A stretch of 46,511 bases of DNA from Cerasicoccus maritimus (GTDB taxonomy: Bacteria; Verrucomicrobiota; Verrucomicrobiia; Opitutales; Cerasicoccaceae). The stretch is taken from the NCBI GenBank assembly GCA_031296935.1, contig JAVDPD010000037.1:1-46511 (forward strand), read 5' to 3'. Below the pieces are notes generated by a model. The model was not told the origin of the DNA and ran no database searches. It worked only from the letters and a program-made list of their open reading frames with translations. The first letter of the stretch is position 1. The number at the start of each line of letters is the position of its first letter. Position numbers and translations under genes: made by a program. This document shows, piece after piece, positions 1 to 8,150 of this stretch.

Positions 1-94
1 GCCACAAAACTCCAATACCCCCGAAAAACCACCGGCTCATATCAGAAATCACCAATAGACCACGCAGCGACCAACTCTCGACAGACAATGCTTT

Positions 95-111
95 TTTAGG
101 AAACGCCTAAA
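95..111. repeat. short hairpin in the left-edge non-coding stretch
   Basis: TTTAGG and CCTAAA are 6-nt arms around a 5-nt loop, with a T run just before the left arm on the + strand. Positions 1-229 show no convincing gene. The hairpin lies about 120 nt beyond the 3' end of the leftward tRNA-Ser, but on that strand the run next to it is A, not T, so it does not look like the tRNA's terminator. Confidence 0.3.
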
Positions 112-229
112 GCCGACAGACTGCTAGGAGCGGCTATTGAATAAGCCAGCAAGCACGGTTAACATCTGGCACTTATCTTGGTACTGCCCTGACCATGCAC
201 CATTTGCGAATTCCATAAGCCATTGGGGG

Positions 230-319
230 TGGCGGAGAAGGAGGGATTCGAACCCCCGGACACGTTGCCGCGTCAACTGATTTCGAGTCAGTCCCATTCG
301 GCCACTCTGGCACTTCTCC
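230..319 (-). tRNA. tRNA-Ser (anticodon CGA)
   Basis: On the minus strand the acceptor arms GGAGAAG and CTTCTCC pair, and the discriminator G is followed by an encoded CCA at 230-232. The anticodon loop is CTCGAAA, giving CGA, which reads UCG serine codons. The T loop contains the invariant GGTTCGAATCC pattern. The length of 90 nt with a long variable arm is normal for a class II serine tRNA. Confidence 0.95.
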
Positions 320-397
320 AATCCAAGAAAACCATCTAACACATGCTTCCTGCCGAGAATTGCAATAGCAAAGTCGGCTGGAAACCGGTGGTAAAAT

Positions 398-1000
398 TTA
401 TTCCTGCTCTAAGCGTGCCGCCATCTGACGCTCCACATACTTCGCCAGCAAATCGAACTCCAGATTCACCTTGTCGCCGGCCTTGGTCTGCTGGAGATTC
501 GTCACCTCAAGGGTGTGCGGGATCAGCCATACAGCTAGGCTGTCTTCGTGCACCTCGGCTACGGTCAATGACATGCCGTCGATCGCGATGCTGCCCTTGT
601 AAACCAGATACTGGCGGAACTCAGCCGGAGCCGAAACGCGCAGGTAGTGATTCTTACCGCGAGGCTCGAACTCCAACACATCGCCAGTGGTGTCAACATG
701 GCCGGAAACCACGTGCCCGCCGAAGCGTCCATTGGCCGCCAAGCTGCGCTCCAGGTTAATCAGCGAACCCGCCTTCACGCCGGCAAAGGATGTCAGGCGC
801 ACGGTTTCGTCGAGCAGGTCAAAGCTCAGCGTATCGCCATCGATCGCCACCACGGTGAGGCAGCAGCCGTTGCAAGCGAGGCTATCGCCGATGCCCATAT
901 CGGACACGACCAACTTGGCGCGAATAGTCAGACGCCAGCTTTCAGCGCCCTCCACGAAGGAGACGACTTCGCCCGTTTCTTCAACAATTCCGGTAAACAT
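398..1000 (-). CDS. ribE: riboflavin synthase, alpha subunit
   Basis: It catalyses the dismutation of two 6,7-dimethyl-8-ribityllumazine molecules, the last step of riboflavin synthesis, in the cytoplasm. The 200-residue protein starts with the family signature MFTGIVEETG and shows two tandem lumazine-binding repeats of about 95 residues. The first has GDSLACNGCCLTV and the second has GSIAIDGMSLTV, the paired G-S-x-x-x-x-G-x-S/C-L-T-V motifs of the family. The length is typical. It begins only 3 nt after the upstream pseudouridine synthase stop, so it is probably the last gene of the maf-led operon. The rest of the riboflavin pathway is not in the window. Confidence 0.95.
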   Translation of the reverse strand: MFTGIVEETGEVVSFVEGAESWRLTIRAKLVVSDMGIGDSLACNGCCLTVVAIDGDTLSFDLLDETVRLTSFAGVKAGSLINLERSLAANGRFGGHVVSGHVDTTGDVLEFEPRGKNHYLRVSAPAEFRQYLVYKGSIAIDGMSLTVAEVHEDSLAVWLIPHTLEVTNLQQTKAGDKVNLEFDLLAKYVERQMAARLEQE

Positions 1001-1003
1001 AAA

Positions 1004-1909
1004 TCAATGATGGTGACGGCGGCCATGCTTACGCGCCGTCGGCCCGCGCAGGGAATCCCGGATGCGGGCGCGTTGACGCTCGGCCAGCTCGCCGGGTGTC
1101 GGTTTGCGGGTCAGTTCTTTGACCCAATCATGGTTCGCGCCGAGTAGCCCGTCGAACTCAGGAGGCAACGGAGACTCGGCTGTGAACTTGATGATATCAC
1201 CCCGCAGCGTAAAGCGCACCTCAACCTTACTGGCATGCAGAAAAAGCCGACGCTGATGCGTAGCGCTTTTGATCTTACGGTTGAAACGAAAATCGCCGTA
1301 GCCGCGATCACCCACGATGGGGAAACCATGCTTCGCGCACTGAAAACGCAGTTGATGCGTGCGCCCGGTCACTGGCAAAAGCTGCATCAGCGACAGGCCA
1401 AAGCGATAGTTGTCGCCGCGCTCCCACTTGTAATTGGTCCGCGCTTGTGTCGCGCCGCCCGCCGAGGCAAATACCGGCCCGTGGTGACTGCGGCGCCCCT
1501 TCTCCAGCAAGTCCGACCAATGCCCATGCATGCCTGGACGGCCGTTACCCTTGACGAGCGCGTAGTAAGTTTTCTCCACGTCGTGGGACTGGAAACGCAG
1601 CTTGATCGCCTCGGCAACCTCTTCATTGATGGCCAGCAAAAGCACGCCTGAAGTCGCAGAGTCCAAGCGGTGCAACAGGTAAACCGCATCCGGCGAACCC
1701 TCGTTGCCAAAGCCGTGGTAGCACTCGCGCTCGTGGTCGTAGTCGGCTTTAAACAGCGAACGCGAACGGTCTTCCTCCGGTTTTTCTTCGTTCGGATGCG
1801 AGAGCACGCCGACCGCTTTTTCGACTGCGAGCAGACCACATGGATGGCTACCGAGCAGGCGAACGCCCTTGCCCCAGGGAAGCCAGTCGTTGCCTGCTGC
1901 GCCGCTCAT
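1004..1909 (-). CDS. RluA-family pseudouridine synthase
   Basis: It is predicted to isomerise uridine to pseudouridine in rRNA or tRNA. The 301-residue protein carries the RluA/RluC/RluD active-site motif HRLDSATSGVLLLA with the catalytic Asp, preceded by LLAVEKAVGVLSHP, and the downstream GRTHQLRFQCAKHGFPIVGD motif. There is no S4 domain, so it resembles TruC- or RluA-like members rather than RluD; the RNA target cannot be told from sequence. The C-terminus is basic and ends in a histidine-rich tail (GRRHHH). Its ATG overlaps the stop of the TonB-like gene by ATGA, so translation is probably coupled. Confidence 0.9.
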   Translation of the reverse strand: MSGAAGNDWLPWGKGVRLLGSHPCGLLAVEKAVGVLSHPNEEKPEEDRSRSLFKADYDHERECYHGFGNEGSPDAVYLLHRLDSATSGVLLLAINEEVAEAIKLRFQSHDVEKTYYALVKGNGRPGMHGHWSDLLEKGRRSHHGPVFASAGGATQARTNYKWERGDNYRFGLSLMQLLPVTGRTHQLRFQCAKHGFPIVGDRGYGDFRFNRKIKSATHQRRLFLHASKVEVRFTLRGDIIKFTAESPLPPEFDGLLGANHDWVKELTRKPTPGELAERQRARIRDSLRGPTARKHGRRHHH

Positions 1910-3177
1910 CGGAAGTAATACGTAATGGTGATGCTTTGCTGCTCACCGAGCGTTTGCACCATCTCCTTCGTCCACACGCCGAAGGGAGAGCGGGACTGGA
2001 TCGCCTCAATACAGATAGCCGTGGCCGCACGGCTGGCGCTGGAAAACAGCACTTCCATGCCGATAATTTCGCCCTGTTGGTTGATCGTGTATTTAACGAC
2101 CACGCGCGAGCCAAGCTCGGCCATAATCGTCGACTGCGAGCGCACCATCAGCTGCCACTGCATATCGATAGCCTCGATCATCCGCTGTAGGTAGGCACCA
2201 AATTTATCAAACTTCGCGTCGACCGAGATTGCGCCAGCGCGGTTGGTGGCGCGCCGCTCCATCTTCAACGGACCGGACGAGGCTTGGACAAAATTCAAAC
2301 GGGGGCGGGCTTGCGGGCGAGGCTCGCTGGACGGCGAAGCCTGCTGCGAGGCTTCCGGTGTCATGACCTCCTCCATGTAAACCTGCAAGCGGTCGTTTTC
2401 CGCCTGTTCCGGCTGAGCCGTTTCCTCGACAGTTTCTTCGGTCTTTTGCTCGGCTTCACCGGTTTCGACGGCGGCCAGAATGCCTTCCTCGGCTTCCGGC
2501 TCCTCGGGCACTTCGAGCGCCTTCTGGTCTTCCATGCCGGGGTCGGTATCGGCGATGGGTTGGTCTAAATATTCGGGCTGCTCGGCTTCGACGGTCTGCT
2601 CCTTCGGTTCCTCCACCGGCTCCTGCTGTTCGGTTGGCTGTTGCTCCGTGGGGGGCTGCTCGGCCATTTCCTGCGGTTGCTCCTGTTGCTCGGTCGGTTC
2701 CGCGGGCTGCATTTCCGGCGCGGGCTCAGACATATCCGGCGACGGTGGCGCTTGCTCCGCAGTCAGGTCGCCGGTGACAATTTTCTGAGAATCCAGCATC
2801 TCGCCATCGACCGCGGGCGAGTCGTTGTCCTGGGTCGGGTCGGGGACTTCCTGGGCGGCAGCGGTGTCGGCAGCGGCAATCTTGTCGGTCTCCACCTTCT
2901 CCTCCGGCGCCATCGGGTTTGTTTCCACGAACTCGGGCATGGGCGGAGGCGGTGGCAGGAACTCGACCTCCAGCGGCGGATTGGCCGGGCGTTCCTTCTC
3001 GATGATGCCAATCTCGTTCCACGGAAAGATCCAGACGGCCAGCAAGTGCAGCAGAATCGTGACCGCAAGGCCAATCGGCACGGTCTTCTTGCGCAGCTCG
3101 TTGCCGGCGGTATCTTCGGTCCACCGCGGCCATTCGTTACCTTGCGGCTTCTTGGGAGGCTCCTGCAAAGTGCTCAT
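1906..3177 (-). CDS. TonB/TolA-like energy-transducing membrane protein
   Basis: About 423 residues from the chosen start. Residues 1-30 are cytoplasmic, followed by one hydrophobic segment (around VPIGLAVTILLHLLAVWIF). A long Pro/Glu/Gln-rich region of about 250 residues could span the periplasm. The C-terminal 100 residues resemble a TonB C-terminal domain (VVVKYTINQQGEIIGMEV, then SITITYYF). This fits a TonB-like protein that passes proton-motive energy to outer-membrane receptors; no ExbB or ExbD is nearby. I chose the ATG at 3177 because it overlaps the maf stop as ATGA; an upstream in-frame codon at 3201 would add eight residues. The downstream pseudouridine synthase also overlaps by ATGA. 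Confidence 0.75.
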   Translation of the reverse strand: MSTLQEPPKKPQGNEWPRWTEDTAGNELRKKTVPIGLAVTILLHLLAVWIFPWNEIGIIEKERPANPPLEVEFLPPPPPMPEFVETNPMAPEEKVETDKIAAADTAAAQEVPDPTQDNDSPAVDGEMLDSQKIVTGDLTAEQAPPSPDMSEPAPEMQPAEPTEQQEQPQEMAEQPPTEQQPTEQQEPVEEPKEQTVEAEQPEYLDQPIADTDPGMEDQKALEVPEEPEAEEGILAAVETGEAEQKTEETVEETAQPEQAENDRLQVYMEEVMTPEASQQASPSSEPRPQARPRLNFVQASSGPLKMERRATNRAGAISVDAKFDKFGAYLQRMIEAIDMQWQLMVRSQSTIMAELGSRVVVKYTINQQGEIIGMEVLFSSASRAATAICIEAIQSRSPFGVWTKEMVQTLGEQQSITITYYFR

Positions 3178-3806
3178 TGGGCGGCCTCCAATTGCGACCA
3201 CAGGCCAAGTTGCTCCAGACGCTCGCGAAGGAACTCAGTGGGCAGGCCCATGACGTTGTTCAGCGAGCCATTGAGGCCGGCAATGATCAGTTCACGCCCT
3301 TCTTGGATGCCGTAGGCGCCCGCCTTGTCGAGCGGGTTCACAATCTCAAAATAGCGTGCCATGTCGTCGCGACGTAGTGGATGAAAAGTCACTTCACTCG
3401 TCACGAAATGCGCCTCGTCGACGCCGCCATTGACGGACCGCAGGCAGACGCCGGTATAGACCGTGTGCGTGCGGCCGGAAAGCTTGGCCAGCATCGCGTA
3501 GGCGTCCTCCATCGTCGGCGGTTTGTGCAACACTTCGTCTTCCAGCGCGACCGTAGTGTCGCTGCCAAGGATGAGCTCATCCGGGCGTTGCGCGGCGACG
3601 TGCTCGGCCTTGATCCGGGCGTTGTGCAGCACGGTTTCGCGCGGGCAGCTCGTGGGCTCCTCGTGCTCCTCGACGTCAGCCGGGCAGACCTCAAAACGCA
3701 GCCCCAACTGCTCCAGCAAATAGCTGCGTCGCGGCGACGCCGAAGCCAGCACCAAGTGGTCAAACTTAGCGCCTGTAGCAGTGGAATCTGTGGTGGAAGC
3801 GTTCAA
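3174..3806 (-). CDS. maf: Maf-family nucleoside triphosphate pyrophosphatase
   Basis: A cytoplasmic hydrolase that removes pyrophosphate from non-canonical or modified nucleotides (dTTP/UTP or m7GTP, depending on subtype). The 210-residue protein has the family N-terminal motif LASASPRRSYLLEQLG, the motif LILGSDTTVALEDEVLHKP with the catalytic Asp, SGRTHTVYTGVCL, and DKAGAYGIQEG near the end. Residues 1-16 precede the conserved core, so the start could lie slightly later. Its stop overlaps the TonB-like gene's ATG by 4 nt, and 72 nt separate it from the response regulator upstream. Confidence 0.93.
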   Translation of the reverse strand: MNASTTDSTATGAKFDHLVLASASPRRSYLLEQLGLRFEVCPADVEEHEEPTSCPRETVLHNARIKAEHVAAQRPDELILGSDTTVALEDEVLHKPPTMEDAYAMLAKLSGRTHTVYTGVCLRSVNGGVDEAHFVTSEVTFHPLRRDDMARYFEIVNPLDKAGAYGIQEGRELIIAGLNGSLNNVMGLPTEFLRERLEQLGLWSQLEAAQ

Positions 3807-3878
3807 AAATCGTCGAAAAGCGGCAATTAACGAGCCACATTACCCTAGCTTGTATAAAATCCAAGCACGAACACGCCT

Positions 3879-4589
3879 TTACTTTGCGGGCGGTTTGTAG
3901 CGGTAGCCGTAGCCGTGGACGGTCAGCAAAAACTGCGGTTTGGCGGAATCCTGCTCCACCTTGCGGCGAAGTTGGGAAACGTGCTGGTCGAGTGTCCGCG
4001 TGGTGCCCAGGTAATCTATGCCCCAAGCCGCGTTGAGCAAAAAGTCGCGGCTTAGGGCGCGGTCGGGGTGCTCGTGAAAAGCCATCAGCAGCTTGTATTC
4101 GAGCTGCGTCAGCGAAGCCTCCTGGCCATCGCGCCACAGCTGACGCAGTGCGGTGTCGACCTCGGCCAGGCCAAAGGTAAATTTCGACGGCGCTTCCGCC
4201 TCCCCCGTACCGCCATTCAAGAGGCTGCGACGCAGCGCGGCCGACACGCGGGCCAGCAACTCGCGCATGCCAAACGGCTTCGTAATGTAGTCATCCGCGC
4301 CAAGCTCCAGCCCGAGCACTTTGTCGATCTCCTCGCTCTTGGCGCTGAGCATCAGCACGGGCACGGCGGCGTTCGTCTTGCGGATTTCGCGGCAAACATC
4401 ATAGCCGCTCAGGCGCGGCATCATGATGTCGAGCAGCACGAGGTCCGGCTGCTCGTCCTTAAAAAGGGCCACGGCCTCCTCGCCGTTGGCCGCCTCCACG
4501 ACGGCATAGCCCTCGCTCTCCAGCGTGTCGACGAGACCGAGTCGGATGCTGGCATCGTCCTCGGCGACTAAAATGGTTTTCTCAGCCAT
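3879..4589 (-). CDS. OmpR/PhoB-family response regulator
   Basis: A 236-residue two-component transcription regulator. The receiver domain (residues 1-120) has the acidic pair in LVAEDD, the phosphoacceptor Asp in LVLLDIMMP, and the conserved Lys in YITKPFGMREL. A winged-helix DNA-binding domain follows (about 140-234), with the SLTQLEYKLL and RTLDQHVSQLRRKVE patterns of the PhoB type. The gene overlaps its cognate kinase by 8 nt, so the two are translationally coupled. Target genes are unknown; the adjacent K+ channel gene is one possible functional link. Confidence 0.93.
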   Translation of the reverse strand: MAEKTILVAEDDASIRLGLVDTLESEGYAVVEAANGEEAVALFKDEQPDLVLLDIMMPRLSGYDVCREIRKTNAAVPVLMLSAKSEEIDKVLGLELGADDYITKPFGMRELLARVSAALRRSLLNGGTGEAEAPSKFTFGLAEVDTALRQLWRDGQEASLTQLEYKLLMAFHEHPDRALSRDFLLNAAWGIDYLGTTRTLDQHVSQLRRKVEQDSAKPQFLLTVHGYGYRYKPPAK

Positions 4590-6840
4590 GGGCAGAATCC
4601 TTTTCGCTAACGATTAATTGAAAACAACAGCCGGTCGGCTCATTGGGGCGCAGATCCAGCCGCCCACCCAAGCCCTCGGCCAGGCGCGCGGCAATGCTCA
4701 GGCCGAGGCCGCAGCCCGGGCGCTCCGCGGTCAGCCGGTCGTCGATCCGGTGGAACGCGGCAAACACCTGCTGCCGTTCCCGCGCCGGAATGCCCAGCCC
4801 GAAGTCGCAAACGCTCAAGCTCCAGCCACCGGGCTCGGCCTTCGCGGACACCACAGCCCGCTTGCCGTCGGCCGCGTATTTCGCGGCGTTGTCCAGCAGG
4901 TTGAGTAAAATCTGCTCCAGCGCATCGCGGTCAAGCTTCGCGCGGATCGGCGTTTCCGGCGGCGTATACTCCACGTCGAGCCCCTCCCCGCTCAGACGCG
5001 GGCCCTGCGTCTCGACGATCTCGCCAATGACCACGCCCACGTCTTCCTGCGCGTAATTAAAGTCACGGCGCCCGCGCTCCAGCCGGCTGAAATCCAGCAC
5101 GTTATTGACGAGCCGCGTGAGGCGCTGCGTTTCGTTGAGCATCGTTTGCAGGTAGCGCTGGCGCTTGGCTTCGTCGCCCGCGCGTCCATCGTGCAGCATT
5201 TCAGCAAACAGGCGAATGCTCGTGAGCGGCGTCTTCAGCTCGTGCGAAACATTGGCCACAAAAGTCGTCTTCCGCTGGGCTTCGAGCGCGTCCCGCTGCG
5301 ACTGCCACATCAGCAAACTGCCGCCCAACAGAATCGCGACACACAAGCCCGCCACCGTCAGCCCGCCGAGCAAACGAAAGCCGCTGCCAAACGGATTGCC
5401 CGACACCGACGGGTAGGCCTCGATTTTCCAGCCCGGCAAGGACGCGCCGACATCCAACGACAAGGCTGGCCCCACGCGCTCCGAGCTGGAATAGCGCTCA
5501 CCGCCCGCCCCGGTGACGCGGCGCCCCTGATCGTCCACGAGCGCAAATTGCACGTCCTGCTGCTGGCTGATGCTGAGCGTTTTGGCCATTTCGGCGAGGA
5601 CGGTTTCGCGGTTCAGCCACGCGCCGAGGATGTTTTCCTGATTCGCTAAATCCACCCACGCGAGCCATTGCTCGGCGTCATCGAAGTCGCGCATGACCCA
5701 GCCACTGCGCGTAGCCAAGCGCGCTGCGTCGTTCATTTGAGCAAGGAAGCCAACGAACTCCGGTGACTCCTTGAGCGCTTCAAATCGAAACGCCTGATCC
5801 GCTTGGCCATTGCCGACGAAGAACGCGTCTCCGCCCACAAAATCCTGCTCCTCACTGAGCTCGTCACGGGCATAGCCGAAACTGGGCGATGACTGCTGCG
5901 CATCCCCACGCGCTTGCGGCGCCAAGTTTCCCGTTGCGGCATAGGCTTCGTTGAGGGCAGCGGGCGGCGATGGCGACACTCCAGACTCAGCGGCTACATG
6001 ATCAGCGTCGGCAAAGGCTTCTGCGGGCGCCGCGGCGGGCGCCTCGCTGGCTCGTTCGCTGCGGGAACTAAACAGACCGGAGAAAAAGTTCTGCGACTCG
6101 GCTTTGGCTTCCGGTTCAGCAACCACCGGCGGCGCCTGTGATTGGCTCACCGTAGTGTTCGTTGCGATGTTCACTTGGCGAACCGTTTCACGCTGGCGGC
6201 GTAACTCGGCCGACTTGCTGTAATTCGTGGCGTAGTCGTTCTCGGTTGGCGCTGGGGCGGCATCCTGCTTCTTGGCGCTTTCCTTGAGCCCCATGCTGTT
6301 GTCCAAAATAAAATCCGTCGGCGCCTGAATCATCGGCTTCGACGAGGGTGTCACCTGCTGCTCTTCCTGCACATTGTATTTATCCTTTAGCAAGGCGTTG
6401 AGGTCCTCGGCCTCCGACTCAAAGTCTTTAACCTCATCGACCTCCATCGTCCAGGGGTATAGGCCATCGGCGCTGGCGCGCAGGCTCGCCGGACTTGGCG
6501 CATTGCCGCGCGCGCCGTACCAGCTAGTCACACCGTCCGAACCGCGAAAGTAAAAGCCAGCCGCCACGTAGGGATTGTTCGCCACAAACTCGCTCAGCGC
6601 ATTGCGCGGCAACGGGGACTGCCGGGCCACGAACAAGCCCTCGGTCACTCCCTTGCGGATCTCGTCCATCAGCAAGTCGACGTTTTCCGCCACCGAGGCC
6701 GCGCCGTTGGCCAGCGAGACATTGGCCAGCGCGTCCACGCGGTCGGCCTCGCGGTCGAGCAGCCACCAGGCACCGGCACCCATGAGGAGCGTGGCACCCA
6801 GCAATAGCAGCCAAGCCAGCAATATGGGGCGGAATTTCAT
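4582..6840 (-). CDS. membrane sensor histidine kinase with large extracytoplasmic domain
   Basis: 752 residues. One transmembrane helix lies near residues 7-28 and a second near 490-512 (GLTVAGLCVAILLGGSLLM). The intervening ~460 residues should be periplasmic. They include an Ala/Pro/Glu-rich stretch around residues 200-320 that looks disordered and match no sensor domain I recognise. The cytoplasmic part has HisKA with the phosphoacceptor His in FVANVSHELKTPLT, then HATPase_c with the N box (LNLLDNAAKYA) and G boxes (DFGLGIP, CGLGLSIAARL). It overlaps the response-regulator gene downstream by 8 nt and starts 21 nt after the K+ channel gene, suggesting one transcript. The signal sensed is unknown. 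Confidence 0.88.
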   Translation of the reverse strand: MKFRPILLAWLLLLGATLLMGAGAWWLLDREADRVDALANVSLANGAASVAENVDLLMDEIRKGVTEGLFVARQSPLPRNALSEFVANNPYVAAGFYFRGSDGVTSWYGARGNAPSPASLRASADGLYPWTMEVDEVKDFESEAEDLNALLKDKYNVQEEQQVTPSSKPMIQAPTDFILDNSMGLKESAKKQDAAPAPTENDYATNYSKSAELRRQRETVRQVNIATNTTVSQSQAPPVVAEPEAKAESQNFFSGLFSSRSERASEAPAAAPAEAFADADHVAAESGVSPSPPAALNEAYAATGNLAPQARGDAQQSSPSFGYARDELSEEQDFVGGDAFFVGNGQADQAFRFEALKESPEFVGFLAQMNDAARLATRSGWVMRDFDDAEQWLAWVDLANQENILGAWLNRETVLAEMAKTLSISQQQDVQFALVDDQGRRVTGAGGERYSSSERVGPALSLDVGASLPGWKIEAYPSVSGNPFGSGFRLLGGLTVAGLCVAILLGGSLLMWQSQRDALEAQRKTTFVANVSHELKTPLTSIRLFAEMLHDGRAGDEAKRQRYLQTMLNETQRLTRLVNNVLDFSRLERGRRDFNYAQEDVGVVIGEIVETQGPRLSGEGLDVEYTPPETPIRAKLDRDALEQILLNLLDNAAKYAADGKRAVVSAKAEPGGWSLSVCDFGLGIPARERQQVFAAFHRIDDRLTAERPGCGLGLSIAARLAEGLGGRLDLRPNEPTGCCFQLIVSEKDSAHG

Positions 6841-6861
6841 AAGGGAGTATTTCGGGGCAAT

Positions 6862-7917
6862 TTAATGCGCGGCGCCGCGGTAACGCAACTCGCGCTTGCT
6901 CATGCGACGCACGAAGTCGGGCGCCACGCCGATGTGGCTCATGACGATGAGCGTATCGCCGGGCTTGAGCGTGGTGTCGAGCTTGGGCTTGATCGTCGTA
7001 TTGCCGTCCTTGCAACGCACGGCAACCACAATGAACGCGTGTTTGCCGCGCGTTTCGAGGTCTTCCAGCGTGCTGCCGACCAAGTCTGAATCTACGGAAA
7101 TGGCAATTTCGTCCATCTCCAAACCGATCTCGGACAGGCCTTCCATGAAGACGTTGTCGTGCAAATCCTTTTCGATGACCTCGCGCGCGTTGGGTTTTAA
7201 AATGAGATGCGCAATGCGGTCCGCGCCAATCGCCGCCGGGATGACCACGCGATGCGCACCAGCCTGCATCAGCTTTTGCTCGGAGGAAATTTGGTTCGCG
7301 CGCGCGATGATTTGCAGGTTCGGATTGAGCTGCCGACAGCTGAGCACGATGAACACATTGGCGGCGTCGTTCGGCAAAACGGAGGCCATGACCGAGGCCT
7401 TTTCGATGTGGGCTTTGTGCAACACGTCTTCTTCCGTGGCATCGCCCTCGATGTAGAGGAAGCCCGCCTCACGGATGAGCTCAATCTGCTTCGGGTCGGT
7501 GTCGAGGATCAGGAACGGCTTCTCCGCGCTTTTCAGCTGCTCAGCGAGCAAGCGGCCGATGCGACCGAAGCCGCAGATGACGATGTGCCCGTTCAGTTCT
7601 TCGATGTCTTTTTCCATTTTACGTTCCCCCATGAGGCGTTGCAGCTGCCCTTCCGTCAGCCAGTTGATGAACGCGCCGACCGTGTAAATCAGGATCGTGC
7701 AACCGGCGATGATGAAGCCGATCGTGAAGATCCGCAGCTCGGGCGTCATCTCGTTGGTCTCGCCATAGCCCACTCCGAAAATCGTGATGATGACCATGTA
7801 AATCGAGTCCAGCACCGGCCAGCCCGCGATCTGGTAGCCTTCGAATCCAACGGCCACCACGGCGACCATTAATAGGAGGCCATTGCGCAGCTGACGGGTA
7901 GGAGATGGCGTGTTCAT
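6862..7917 (-). CDS. two-TM potassium channel with RCK (TrkA-N/TrkA-C) domains
   Basis: 351 residues. Two hydrophobic segments (about 12-32 and 65-90) flank a pore loop whose filter reads TIFGVGYGE, a variant of the usual TVGYGD. The cytoplasmic RCK N-domain begins at HIVICGFGRIGRLLAEQL, a Rossmann GxGxxG motif, and a TrkA-C domain follows from about residue 250. This is the architecture of MthK/Kch-type ligand-gated K+ channels. It is the first gene of the leftward block and lies 21 nt from the sensor kinase, so the kinase pair may respond to osmotic or ionic state (inference). Confidence 0.9.
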   Translation of the reverse strand: MNTPSPTRQLRNGLLLMVAVVAVGFEGYQIAGWPVLDSIYMVIITIFGVGYGETNEMTPELRIFTIGFIIAGCTILIYTVGAFINWLTEGQLQRLMGERKMEKDIEELNGHIVICGFGRIGRLLAEQLKSAEKPFLILDTDPKQIELIREAGFLYIEGDATEEDVLHKAHIEKASVMASVLPNDAANVFIVLSCRQLNPNLQIIARANQISSEQKLMQAGAHRVVIPAAIGADRIAHLILKPNAREVIEKDLHDNVFMEGLSEIGLEMDEIAISVDSDLVGSTLEDLETRGKHAFIVVAVRCKDGNTTIKPKLDTTLKPGDTLIVMSHIGVAPDFVRRMSKRELRYRGAAH

Positions 7918-7977
7918 GCGTTGGTTTCACAGCAAAACGCGCGCCGGGCTGATCAGCAATGCTCATTTCTTTCAATT

Positions 7978-8062
7978 GGTAGGGACGGTTGCCCTCAACC
8001 GTCCGCAGTGTTGACTCGACTCTTGGGCTGTCACCGGACGGTTGGGGGCAACCGTCCCTACC
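7978..8062. repeat. REP-like inverted doublet of GGTAGGGACGGTTG units
   Basis: Two 28-bp units, 7978-8005 and 8035-8062, are inverted copies with one mismatch. Each unit also folds on itself: GACGGTTG-CCCT-CAACCGTC in the left and GACGGTTG-GGGG-CAACCGTC in the right, both perfect 8-bp stems. The doublet sits between two leftward genes. It resembles the paired REP elements mobilised by RAYT-type (IS200-like) transposases; no RAYT gene is in this window. Confidence 0.75.
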
Positions 8063-8070
8063 CTGCAAAC

Positions 8071-8104
8071 AGGGGGGCGACCCAAAGACCGTCGCCCCCC
8101 TTTT
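8071..8104. terminator. strong GC hairpin, candidate terminator of the VWA gene
   Basis: GGGGGGCGAC (8072-8081) pairs perfectly with GTCGCCCCCC (8091-8100) around a 9-nt loop. A TTTT run follows on the + strand and a weaker TGTTTG on the minus strand. It lies about 50 nt beyond the stop of the leftward VWA gene, so it probably ends that transcript. Confidence 0.6.
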
Positions 8105-8150
8105 GCCTGATTGGCGATGCCAATCTCTCTTATCGACCAAAGTGTGCGGC

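Noticed and set aside
124..342. 72-residue frame across the tRNA-Ser(CGA)
   Set aside because: It runs through a clear tRNA gene and has no coding character.
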